NCBI GenBank assembly: GCA_016793585.1
Contig: JAEUJR010000282.1
Coordinates: forward strand, 1 to 30,186
Reading direction: 5' to 3'
Source of the DNA: Archangium sp.
GTDB taxonomy: Bacteria > Myxococcota > Myxococcia > Myxococcales > Myxococcaceae
Length of the DNA stretch: 30,186 nucleotides
Made by a program: the position numbers and the translations under genes. Under the pieces are notes generated by a model. It saw only the letters and a list, made by a program, of their open reading frames with translations, was not told the DNA's origin and searched no databases. Positions within the stretch are counted from its first letter, which is position 1. Every line of letters starts with the position of its first letter. This document shows, piece after piece, positions 1 to 7,142 of this stretch.

Positions 1-882
1 GTTCGGCATCGGAATCGGGAAGGGAATCGGAATGGGCGGCGGCGTCGGGTTGATGCCGGGCTGCTGGTAGTAGATTTCGCAGGTGCCGGCGTCGGGCAGC
101 GGCTCCACCACGTAGAGGTCGAGGTCTTCGGCGACGGGGAACCGCAGCGTCACCTGCACCGGGCCGCTCGAGCCGCGCAGCACGCAGCGGCCGCCCTGGC
201 AGACGTAGCCCTTGGGGCACTCCGAGGTGCACATCGTCGGGTTGGGCGTCGCGCCAGGCAGGCAGCGGTTCGTCACGCCACCGTCACCCCAGATGACGCC
301 GTTGCCGCCGCCACCACCGCCGCCGAAGCCGCCGTCGTTCGCCACGCAGCTGCGCGAGCCGAAGGTGTCGCAGACGGTGCCGGGCACGGGGCAGTCGTCG
401 GTGGAGCGGCAGCCGATGCAGCCCGCGGCGGGGTTGATGGTGACGTCACACCAGGGCGTCGGCGCCGCGCAGCCCTGGTTGTCGTCGGTGCAGACCTGGC
501 AGCGGCCGAGGCCCCCCTGCCAGAGGCGGTTGCAGACGGGCGTCGCGCCCGAGCAGCCCTGCGTCGCGGTGCAGGCCACGCAGCGGCCCAGCGTGCGGTC
601 ACAGATGGGCGCGTTGCCGGCGCACGTCGCGGGGCAATCGAGGCTGCCGGCGTCGACGGCCTGGCCCGCGTCACCACCACCCATCGTCGTCGCCGAGCCG
701 CCGCCCGTCCCAGTCAGCCCGCCGCCCGTGCCCGAGGAGTCGAGCACGCAGCCGCCCGTCTTCGGGTCGCACCTGAGGCCGGGGCCGCAGCTGGTGGCCT
801 CGCAGAGGTTGCCCGAGCCTCCGCACTGGCAGGCCGCAGCGCTGACGACCGCGAAGGACACGACGAAGAGCAGAGAACGCAT
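1..882 (-). CDS. Cys-rich lipoprotein, 3' end beyond the window edge
   Basis: The reading frame opens at an ATG (882-880) preceded by AAGGAG seven bases upstream. It stays open to base 1 (294 codons, no stop), so the C-terminus lies outside the window. The N-terminus MRSLLFVVSFAVVSAAAC is a lipoprotein signal peptide with Cys18 as probable lipidated residue, so the product is likely membrane-anchored outside the cytoplasm. After a short Gly/Thr-rich spacer come several Cys pairs of the form CxxxxDC and CVxC, typical of secreted myxobacterial Cys-rich proteins. Towards the edge, DLDLYVVEP followed by CEIYY resembles the start of the YfaP/DUF2135-like beta domain whose members carry DLDLHxxxP; this likeness is from memory. 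Function unknown. The gene ends a minus-strand run with the 536-aa gene upstream, 90 bases away. Confidence 0.85.
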   Translation of the reverse strand, partial: MRSLLFVVSFAVVSAAACQCGGSGNLCEATSCGPGLRCDPKTGGCVLDSSGTGGGLTGTGGGSATTMGGGDAGQAVDAGSLDCPATCAGNAPICDRTLGRCVACTATQGCSGATPVCNRLWQGGLGRCQVCTDDNQGCAAPTPWCDVTINPAAGCIGCRSTDDCPVPGTVCDTFGSRSCVANDGGFGGGGGGGNGVIWGDGGVTNRCLPGATPNPTMCTSECPKGYVCQGGRCVLRGSSGPVQVTLRFPVAEDLDLYVVEPLPDAGTCEIYYQQPGINPTPPPIPIPFPIPMPN

Positions 883-972
883 GCACCGACTCCTTGAGAG
901 GCCGCACGTATCCCACGAGAGGGGTGATGGGAGCCACTGCGGCGCCCGGAGCGAGGGAAACCGTGACGCGCG

Positions 973-2583
973 TCACTGCTCGGGCAGGTCGAGGCGAGCG
1001 GGAGCGAGGCGCGCGAGCAGCGTGAGCAGCGGCGCGAGGTCGACCTTCTTGTACGCGCTACCGATCACCACCGAGCCCTGACGCTTGCACCGCGGCAGCT
1101 CGAGCGAGACGTGGGCGAGCCTCGTGTCGCGCAGCACCTGCACCAGGGCGACGAGCAGGTCGAGCGAGCGCGGGGCGATGGCCTCGATGACGAGCGCGAG
1201 GCGCCCTTCCGACGCGCGGTACTCGGCGCGCGAGAGGCCAGCGTGGTCTTTGAGCACCAGCGACTGCACCTTCGCCGTCAACGCCGTCGCCAGCGCGCCA
1301 GGGCCGACCGCCACCTCGAGGTGCGTCACCTGCGAGAACCACGGCAGCTTCAGCAGCGGCCCAAGCAGCGCGTCACTCGGCGGGTGCCAGCCCGGCGGGG
1401 TGTCGAGGTGAAAGGTGTGCACCTTCGGGAAGCGGCGCGCCGTGAGCAGCTTCGGCAGCGCCTCGCCGAAGGCCTCCACGCACTGGAAGCCGACGGTGTG
1501 CCAGGGCACGTCATCGAGCTCGAAGATGGTGGGCTCACCGGGCACCTCGTCGAGCACTGGCCGGCCGATGCGCGTCACCTTGCGCAGCGACTTCAGCGGA
1601 GCCTTCACCAGAATTCCCACGCCGCCAGTCATGAAGCCGCTCGCCGGCATGAGGTCGAGGGCCTCGAAGGTCGCCCACTCGGGCCACGACGGGTCACCGC
1701 TCTTCTCGTACGCACCCTCGGCGGGGAAGCCGCGGCGAAACACGACGCCCTTGCGGAAGCACGGGGCGAGGCGGCCGAGCCAGGCGTCGCGCCACTCGGC
1801 CTCGAGCTTCTTCTCGGCCTTCGAGGGCGCCGCGTCACCCCGCAGCAGCTGCATCGACATGAACTCGCCGCGCGGGTCGCCAGCAGCGACGAGGGCATCG
1901 GCGAGCAGCGCCCGCAGCGCGTCGTCGCCAGGCGCCGCGTAGACCTTCGCGAAGAGCGAAGCGGTGTCTTCTGCAGCCGCCGGCTTCGCGGAGCCCTCGA
2001 ACCCATCGAGCGCAGCGGCTTCGGCCGACGACACGCCCGGCTCGCGCCACGCCGCAGCGGCCTCTGCGAGCGCGACGATGACCTTCGCCTGCCGCCGCCC
2101 GACGAACCGCGTCGCTGTCATCAGGTTCGGGCCCAGCTCGGCGAGCCGGGCCGTGAGCGATGGGTCCTCCACCCGTTCGATCATCGCCGCGAGCTCGGCC
2201 GTGAAGACCGTCACCTTGTGGCCCGAGAGCCACTCGAGCGCGGTGCGAACGAGGAGCGGATGCGCGGGCCACGCGACGAGCGCCTCGACGCGGCCCCGCT
2301 GAACCCCGGTGGTGGCCTTTGGAATTGGCTCGAGCAGGCGGGGCAGGTCGAGCGGGTCACGCGCGGCCTCGACCTCTCTCCAGACCTCGACCGACGAACG
2401 CGCCCCCGACGGGCGAATGGGTGCGCGGCCCTTCGAGGCCTCGACGGTGAGCCGCACGATGAGGTCGCCGAGGCGGGCCACCTTCCACCGCTGCCACAGC
2501 GTCAGCAGCGTGGTGAGGGCTTCTCGTCGCTCGCCACGCGTCCACAGCGCGGCGGCGGCTTCGAGGTCGCGAAGGTGGCTCAT
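973..2583 (-). CDS. TIGR02996 domain-containing protein, function unknown
   Basis: This is a 536-aa protein starting at ATG 2583-2581. Residues about 209-255 contain the signature DDALRALLADALVAAGDPRG followed by EFMSMQLL. This matches the TIGR02996 'repeat-companion' domain that is expanded in Myxococcota and Planctomycetes. Such proteins usually carry leucine-rich or HEAT-like repeats elsewhere. Here the N-terminal 200 residues are helical and Ala/Leu-rich, and the C-terminal half has hydrophobic stretches (for example VTHLEVAVG, LAHVSLELP) compatible with divergent LRR-like units. There is no signal peptide or membrane segment, so it is probably cytoplasmic. The stop codon overlaps a perfect 14-bp palindrome (963-976). 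It is divergent from the 2639 gene with only 55 bases between, so both promoters must be packed there or overlap coding sequence. The domain call is fairly secure; a biological role cannot be assigned. Confidence 0.85.
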   Translation of the reverse strand: MSHLRDLEAAAALWTRGERREALTTLLTLWQRWKVARLGDLIVRLTVEASKGRAPIRPSGARSSVEVWREVEAARDPLDLPRLLEPIPKATTGVQRGRVEALVAWPAHPLLVRTALEWLSGHKVTVFTAELAAMIERVEDPSLTARLAELGPNLMTATRFVGRRQAKVIVALAEAAAAWREPGVSSAEAAALDGFEGSAKPAAAEDTASLFAKVYAAPGDDALRALLADALVAAGDPRGEFMSMQLLRGDAAPSKAEKKLEAEWRDAWLGRLAPCFRKGVVFRRGFPAEGAYEKSGDPSWPEWATFEALDLMPASGFMTGGVGILVKAPLKSLRKVTRIGRPVLDEVPGEPTIFELDDVPWHTVGFQCVEAFGEALPKLLTARRFPKVHTFHLDTPPGWHPPSDALLGPLLKLPWFSQVTHLEVAVGPGALATALTAKVQSLVLKDHAGLSRAEYRASEGRLALVIEAIAPRSLDLLVALVQVLRDTRLAHVSLELPRCKRQGSVVIGSAYKKVDLAPLLTLLARLAPARLDLPEQ

Positions 2584-2638
2584 TCGGCGCGCACACTACG
2601 CGTTAGGTCGCCGCGCCGGTGCGACGTAGAAGTGCGCC

Positions 2639-3751
2639 GTGGCCCGACGATTGACGTGTCTGCTGGCGATGGTGGCGACGAGCGCGCTGGCGCAACCGCA
2701 GCCGGTTCCCGGCTTCGAGCTCGAGCGCTTCACCTTCAACCCCGGCGCGCGCCAGACGATGACGCTCGGCTCGGCCGACCTGCTCGACGCACGGCAGCTG
2801 TCGGTCGGGCTCGTCGGGCACTACGCGCACGACCCGCTCGTCTTCACCGTCGACGGCGTTCGTGTCGGAGCGCTCGTCAGCAGCCGCGTCACCGCGCACC
2901 TCGTGGCGGGCTTCGGCATCTTCGACTGGCTCGAGGTGGGGCTGCAGGTGCCGCTCGTCGCGTTTCAGCGGGGTGATGACCTCGCGTCGTACGGGCTGCT
3001 GCCGGTCGCCGCCACTGCGCTCGGAGCGCCGCTCCTGCAGGGCCGCGTCGCCTTCCTGCGGCAAGACCGGGGCAAGCCGCTCGACCTCGGGTTGATGCTG
3101 GGCCTCACCCTGCCCCTCGGCACCGCGGCCGCGCTCACGAAGGACCCGGGCCTGGGGCTGGCGTTCATGCCGCGCGTGCAGGCGGGCTACTCCTTCGGGC
3201 CCGTCAGGCTCGGCGCCGACGTCGGCGTGACGGTGCGTGGCAGCGAAGCGTTGAGCCCGACGAGCACCGTCATCATCGACGAGGTGGGCAGCCAGTTCGC
3301 CTTCGGCCTGGCGGTGTCGACGACGCGCTCGCTCAACCTCATTCGCGGCGAGCTGGGGCTGCGCGGCCTGGTGCCGTTCACGAAGTCGGGCGCGAGCCTC
3401 GAGGTGCTGGCAGGAGCGCGCGCCGCGTTCCTCGAGCACGAACAGCTCGAGGTCTTTCTGCTCGGTGGCCCGGGCCTCGGCAGCACGCCGGGCACGCCGG
3501 CCTTTCGCGCGATGGTGGGCATCGCCTGGACGCCGAAGTTCGGTGGGGCCGCTCCCGCCTCGGCTGGTGCCGACGGTGATGGAGACGGCGTCGACGACGC
3601 GCGAGACCGCTGCCCCGAGACGCGTGGCGTGAACGAGAAGCAGGGCTGCCCCGACACCGACTCCGATGGTGACGGCGTGATGGACCTCGTCGACGCGTGC
3701 CCGAAGGTAGCGGGCGTCTCGAGCGCGAAGGGCTGTCCCGAAGAACCCTGA
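2639..3751 (+). CDS. Outer-membrane beta-barrel protein ending in TSP type 3 repeats
   Basis: The protein has 370 aa from a GTG start that places a signal peptide (positively charged start, then CLLAMVATSALA) ahead of a cleavage site near residue 18. Residues about 25-300 alternate Gly and hydrophobic residues in short strands (for example LGADVGVTVRG and FGLAVSTTRSLNLIRGELGL), as in outer-membrane barrels. The C-terminus holds two calcium-binding thrombospondin type 3 repeats: DGDGDGVDDARDRCPE and DSDGDGVMDLVDACPK. In the common myxobacterial architecture these repeats link a barrel to an OmpA-like peptidoglycan-binding domain. Here the protein stops right after the second repeat, so that anchor is absent. 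The membrane-protein gene at 3764 begins 12 bases after the stop, and the two are probably cotranscribed. Family assignment is by architecture only; ligand or substrate is unknown. Confidence 0.85.
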   Translation: MARRLTCLLAMVATSALAQPQPVPGFELERFTFNPGARQTMTLGSADLLDARQLSVGLVGHYAHDPLVFTVDGVRVGALVSSRVTAHLVAGFGIFDWLEVGLQVPLVAFQRGDDLASYGLLPVAATALGAPLLQGRVAFLRQDRGKPLDLGLMLGLTLPLGTAAALTKDPGLGLAFMPRVQAGYSFGPVRLGADVGVTVRGSEALSPTSTVIIDEVGSQFAFGLAVSTTRSLNLIRGELGLRGLVPFTKSGASLEVLAGARAAFLEHEQLEVFLLGGPGLGSTPGTPAFRAMVGIAWTPKFGGAAPASAGADGDGDGVDDARDRCPETRGVNEKQGCPDTDSDGDGVMDLVDACPKVAGVSSAKGCPEEP

Positions 3752-3763
3752 AAGAGGCGCTCG

Positions 3764-5407
3764 GTGAAGATCGTCGGAATCGAGGGGCTGTCGGTTCACC
3801 AGCTGCGAGACGAGGTGAGCCGCGGCGGCCGCTTCGTCGTGTACGGCTACTGCGTCTCGCTGCTGATTCTGACGTTCAAGCGCTCGAGCGACGTCACCTT
3901 CGTGCGCGCCGGCCAGAGCCCCGTCGTCGCCGGCCTGGGGTGGACGTTCTTGTCCTTCTTCCTCGGGTGGTGGGGGTTTCCCTGGGGCTTCATCTACACG
4001 CCGATGGTGTTGATTCAGAACCTGGGCGGCGGCACCGACGTCACCGCGCGCGTGATGTCAGAGCTCGAGGTCGACCTCGCGGCGTCGCCGCTCACGCCGC
4101 ACGTGACGATGTCGCCGGCCTCGCCAACGCCGATGGTGCAGCTGCCGCCGGTCGCGCCGACGAACGTGACGCCCGCGTCTGGAGCCTCGGGCCGCGACGT
4201 GATCTCGGTCGTCTTGAGCGCCCTCTCGCTCGCCTGCTGCGCGCCCCTCGGGTGGGTTGGGGCCGTGCTCGCGGTGCTGTCGATTCGTGAGGCGAAGGCG
4301 GCGGGCCGCACCACGCCCGTCATCTCCATCATCGCGCTGGTGTTGAGTGGCCTGTCGACGGCGCTGCTGGCCGTGGCGCTGGTGATGTTCGGCGTCGAGT
4401 CGTACCAGGCGAAGCGGCTCGAGACGGCGGCCCTCAAACGCGCCGCGCCCGGCCGGGTGCTGCCGCAGCTCGACCCGAAGACGGCGTGCGCGCTGGCCGA
4501 GGCCTCGCTGCGTGACGGGCTCGTCGACTTCCACACCTCGTGGGACGACGTTCGCTGCGACCCCGCGCTCTCCGACGACGCGACGACGCCGTCGCTCGAC
4601 GTCACCGCCGTGCGCAACAAGAAGAACGAGCGCTACACGGCCTGCTTCGCGCGCTCGAACCGCCGCTGGTACGTGCTGACCATTCGTGACGAGCCTGGCT
4701 GCCCTGCGGCGCCGAAGCTCGAGCTCTCGACCAGCGCGAGCGAGTCGGCGCTCACGAGCGCCGAGAAGGACGCGCAGCGAGACGCGAAGACCGCGCCGGC
4801 CAAACGGCTGCAGCCGCTCGTGCAGCCGACGCTGGGAGACCCGCCCGCCGAGTGGGGCCGCGTGAAGCTGGTGCTCAGCAACGTGACGACGAAGCAGCTG
4901 CCCACCGAGACCGCGCCGTTCCACAAAGCCGGAGGCACCTTCACTTTCTTCGACCTCGCGCCAGAGAGCGACCCGACGGCGACGGTGCGCCTTGGCCTCG
5001 AGACGCCGAAGAAGAGCGCCGAGCCGTTCTCGTTCTCCGAAGTGCGCCTGGTGAACGTCGACCGTGAAGCGAGCCGGCGGTTCGTCGCCGCCGTGGCGAA
5101 AGGGTTCCACAGCGAGCCTCCGGCGCCAGCGCCAAAGCCGCGCAAGCTCGCGCCGGTGAAGCTGGCGACGGCCGTGCTGGGAACGGGCCTGGTGCGCGCC
5201 GACGACGGCTTCAGCACGCCCGAAGACGGTGAAGCGCCAGGCACCTGGCTGACGACGAAGCTCTTCTTCGAGAAGGACGAGCGCTACGCCGAGGTGTTCT
5301 TCAACGTCGACCTCGAAGCGGGCGTCGCCGAGCTCAGCGAGAAGGACGAGGAGTACCGTGAAGACCTCGTGGGGCTGTTGTCACGCGCGCTGGTCGATGG
5401 GTGGTGA
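3764..5407 (+). CDS. Multi-pass membrane protein with DUF4190-like segment and large soluble C-terminus
   Basis: The protein has 547 aa with a GTG start preceded by AGAGG. Hydrophobic segments lie at about residues 24-38 and 54-87 (WTFLSFFLGWWGFPWGF region). A further pair lies at about 145-205 (VISVVLSALSLACCAPLGWV, then ISIIALVLSGLSTALLAVAL) and resembles the two-helix DUF4190 module of bacterial membrane proteins. The remaining ~340 residues are charged and soluble-looking, without a recognisable enzyme motif. One stretch (AEWGRVKLVLSNV to PFSFSEVRLV) could be a beta-rich domain. The gene sits between the TSP3 barrel gene (12 bases upstream) and a lipoprotein gene (4 bases downstream), so a three-gene envelope operon is likely. 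I do not recognise a specific function. Confidence 0.85.
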   Translation: MKIVGIEGLSVHQLRDEVSRGGRFVVYGYCVSLLILTFKRSSDVTFVRAGQSPVVAGLGWTFLSFFLGWWGFPWGFIYTPMVLIQNLGGGTDVTARVMSELEVDLAASPLTPHVTMSPASPTPMVQLPPVAPTNVTPASGASGRDVISVVLSALSLACCAPLGWVGAVLAVLSIREAKAAGRTTPVISIIALVLSGLSTALLAVALVMFGVESYQAKRLETAALKRAAPGRVLPQLDPKTACALAEASLRDGLVDFHTSWDDVRCDPALSDDATTPSLDVTAVRNKKNERYTACFARSNRRWYVLTIRDEPGCPAAPKLELSTSASESALTSAEKDAQRDAKTAPAKRLQPLVQPTLGDPPAEWGRVKLVLSNVTTKQLPTETAPFHKAGGTFTFFDLAPESDPTATVRLGLETPKKSAEPFSFSEVRLVNVDREASRRFVAAVAKGFHSEPPAPAPKPRKLAPVKLATAVLGTGLVRADDGFSTPEDGEAPGTWLTTKLFFEKDERYAEVFFNVDLEAGVAELSEKDEEYREDLVGLLSRALVDGW

Positions 5408-5411
5408 CGTC

Positions 5412-6344
5412 ATGCGGTTCGCCTGGCTCTCGATTCTGCTCGCAGCGTGTCAGCCGCCGCTCGAGACCGACCCCGAGAAAGCGGTCGTCATCACCGAAGA
5501 CCTGCCGCGCTTCTTCGCTGCGCTCGACGAGGGCACCGACGCGGCGACGCTCCAGCGGCTGTACCTCGACCCCGGCACTCCGCAGCTGAAGGCCTTCGTG
5601 CAGCGGCGCATCGGCAGCGCCGAGAAGCTGAGCCAGACCGTCACCCGCAACCGCGCCTACTACGCGTCGATTCGCGCCAACGTGCTCGGCGTCGCGACGC
5701 CCGAGTTCGTGGCCTCGGTGCGCGCGGCGTTCACGAAGGCCAGAGCGCTCGAGCCGAAGGCGGCGTTTCCTCCGACCGCGCTCCTCATCGGCCGCATGAG
5801 CTCGGGAGGCACCACCTCGTCAGATGCGATTCTCGTCGGTACCGAGTTGTTCACAGCCGCGCCTGACTCACCGCGCGACACCTTCGACGACTTCGAGAAG
5901 GCCGCCACGAAATCAGCGACGCCGCTGCTGGTGCCGCTCATCGCGCATGAACACGCGCACGTGCTGCAGCAGCTCACCGGGTTCCCGACCGCGACGACGT
6001 TGCTGGAGCAGTGCGTACTCGAGGGCATGGCCGACTTCATCGGCGAGAAGGTGAGCGGCGGTGTCGTCGGCACCGAGCTGTACACGTGGGCGAAGGCGCA
6101 TGAGGCGCAGCTGTGGGCCGAGTTCCAGGCCGAGCAGGACGGCACCGACGTCTCCCGCTGGCTCTACAACCAGGGGAAAGACCCGAACCGTCCGGGCGAC
6201 CTCGGCTACTTCATCGGCTCGCGCATCGCCGAGGCGTACGCGAAGAAGGTTGGCGACGACGCGAAGGCCGTGCAGCAGATGCTGCGTGTGAAAGACCTGA
6301 AGCAGCTCGTCATCGACAGCGGCTACGCCGGCGCACCGCCGTGA
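5412..6344 (+). CDS. Lipoprotein with HExxH motif, putative zinc metalloprotease
   Basis: The chosen start is ATG 5412, which gives a short lipoprotein signal (MRFAWLSILLAAC) with Cys13 as lipidation site. An in-frame ATG at 5358 would place the signal peptide internally. The product is 310 aa. Residues 179-183 read HEHAH, a match to HExxH, followed by Glu204 in LEGMADFIGE, a plausible third zinc ligand as in gluzincins. The layout (hydrophobic VPLIAHEHAHVLQQ, then EGxAD) recalls DUF2268-type and GldB-related predicted peptidases. That family assignment is from memory and not certain. It is probably anchored in the cell envelope facing the periplasm or outside. It starts four bases after the upstream membrane-protein gene, so translation is likely coupled. 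Proteolytic activity is inferred from the motif only. Confidence 0.85.
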   Translation: MRFAWLSILLAACQPPLETDPEKAVVITEDLPRFFAALDEGTDAATLQRLYLDPGTPQLKAFVQRRIGSAEKLSQTVTRNRAYYASIRANVLGVATPEFVASVRAAFTKARALEPKAAFPPTALLIGRMSSGGTTSSDAILVGTELFTAAPDSPRDTFDDFEKAATKSATPLLVPLIAHEHAHVLQQLTGFPTATTLLEQCVLEGMADFIGEKVSGGVVGTELYTWAKAHEAQLWAEFQAEQDGTDVSRWLYNQGKDPNRPGDLGYFIGSRIAEAYAKKVGDDAKAVQQMLRVKDLKQLVIDSGYAGAPP

Positions 6345-6391
6345 ACCCCTTGCCCACCTCCGAACTGGTCGTCTGGAGGTATGCTTCAGCT

Positions 6392-6516
6392 GTGACGAGA
6401 GCTCAGCGCGCCACCGACGACGAGTACCTCCGAGCGCTCGAAGCGAGCCAGATCAAGCTCGAGTCCGTCGGTTCACTGTCGACGAGCTGTACGAGGGCAT
6501 CGAGCTCGCGACCTGA
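6392..6516 (+). pseudogene. Possible small gene split by a frameshift
   Basis: Between the protease-like lipoprotein gene and the convergent pilin-like gene there is coding-like sequence in two frames. From GTG 6392 the frame reads VTRAQRATDDEYLRALEAS and on to about KLE. In the frame one base back, the sequence ending at TGA 6514-6516 reads VRRFTVDELYEGIELAT. Joining them needs one extra base near 6461-6466 and would give a peptide of about 42 residues. GGAGG at 6375-6379 could serve as a ribosome-binding site but is 12 bases from the GTG. I do not recognise the peptide. It could be a decayed gene, a sequence error, or chance coding character in GC-rich DNA. Confidence 0.25.
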
Positions 6517-6524
6517 GCAGCCTT

Positions 6525-7142
6525 TCACTTCGAGTCGTCGAGGTGCTGGTGCGGCGTTCCCGCGGTGACTCTGACGCCTTCGATGGTGCGGTCGCGGGTC
6601 GAGATGCTCCAGACGTCGACGTCGTCGTCGCTGTCGAGGTTGCTGACGGCGATGATGGTGATGTCGCAGCTCGGGCACTTGCCAGAGAGGCCCACCTCGT
6701 CCCAGAGCGCGTCGGGCACCTTCGCTTCGAGCGCGGCGTCAGAGAGGCGATGGCGCGGGTCGGAGTGAACGCCGGTGTGTCGCTCCGCCGAAGCGCGCGG
6801 AGGTGGTGACGCGAGGTCACCGTCGGCCGCCAGCGCGTAGAGGAAGCGGTTGTTCGCTTCGGGCAGAAAGCCAACCTCTTCGATGTACGGCGAGTAGCGG
6901 CCGTGCTCGGCGAAGAAGACCTTCTCGGCCGTGAACGCTGTCTTGAGGTTCGCTTTCGCCTCGGAGGCCTTCGGCCGTCGATGCATCGGCGCGAAGCTGA
7001 CCCCGAAGAGCACGACGGCCACGCAGCACAGCCCAAGCACGAGCACCACGATGACGACTGCCGCAGCGGCCTTCCCTCCGCCCCCGCCGCCCGGAGGTGG
7101 AGCTGCCATCGGGTTCGGCGCGTTCTCGTCGACGACCCTCAA
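6525..7142 (-). CDS. Pilin-like single-pass membrane protein
   Basis: The protein has 205 aa. The start is TTG 7142-7140, whose bases overlap the stop of the upstream hydrolase gene in a TTGA arrangement, indicating translational coupling. An ATG at 7109 is the alternative but has no clear ribosome-binding site. After a Pro/Gly-rich cytoplasmic tail there is one membrane helix (about residues 25-50, AAAAVVIVVLVLGLCCVAVV). Next comes a region like the post-helix part of type IV pilin-like proteins: EAKANLKTAFTAEKVFFAEH, then GRYS. The C-terminus has CPSCDITIIAVSNLDSDDD then VDVWSIS, as in myxobacterial pilin-like proteins. However, the GFxLxE prepilin cleavage motif is missing, and a Pro/Gly tail precedes the helix. 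It is therefore probably not assembled as a classical pilin. Confidence 0.85.
   Translation of the reverse strand: MRVVDENAPNPMAAPPPGGGGGGKAAAAVVIVVLVLGLCCVAVVLFGVSFAPMHRRPKASEAKANLKTAFTAEKVFFAEHGRYSPYIEEVGFLPEANNRFLYALAADGDLASPPPRASAERHTGVHSDPRHRLSDAALEAKVPDALWDEVGLSGKCPSCDITIIAVSNLDSDDDVDVWSISTRDRTIEGVRVTAGTPHQHLDDSK

Noticed and set aside
2603..3799. Long open frame on the minus strand opposite the TSP3 barrel gene
   Set aside because: Its translation is Arg/His/Glu-rich with no motif, typical of antisense to GC-rich coding sequence; the plus-strand gene has a signal peptide and clear domains.
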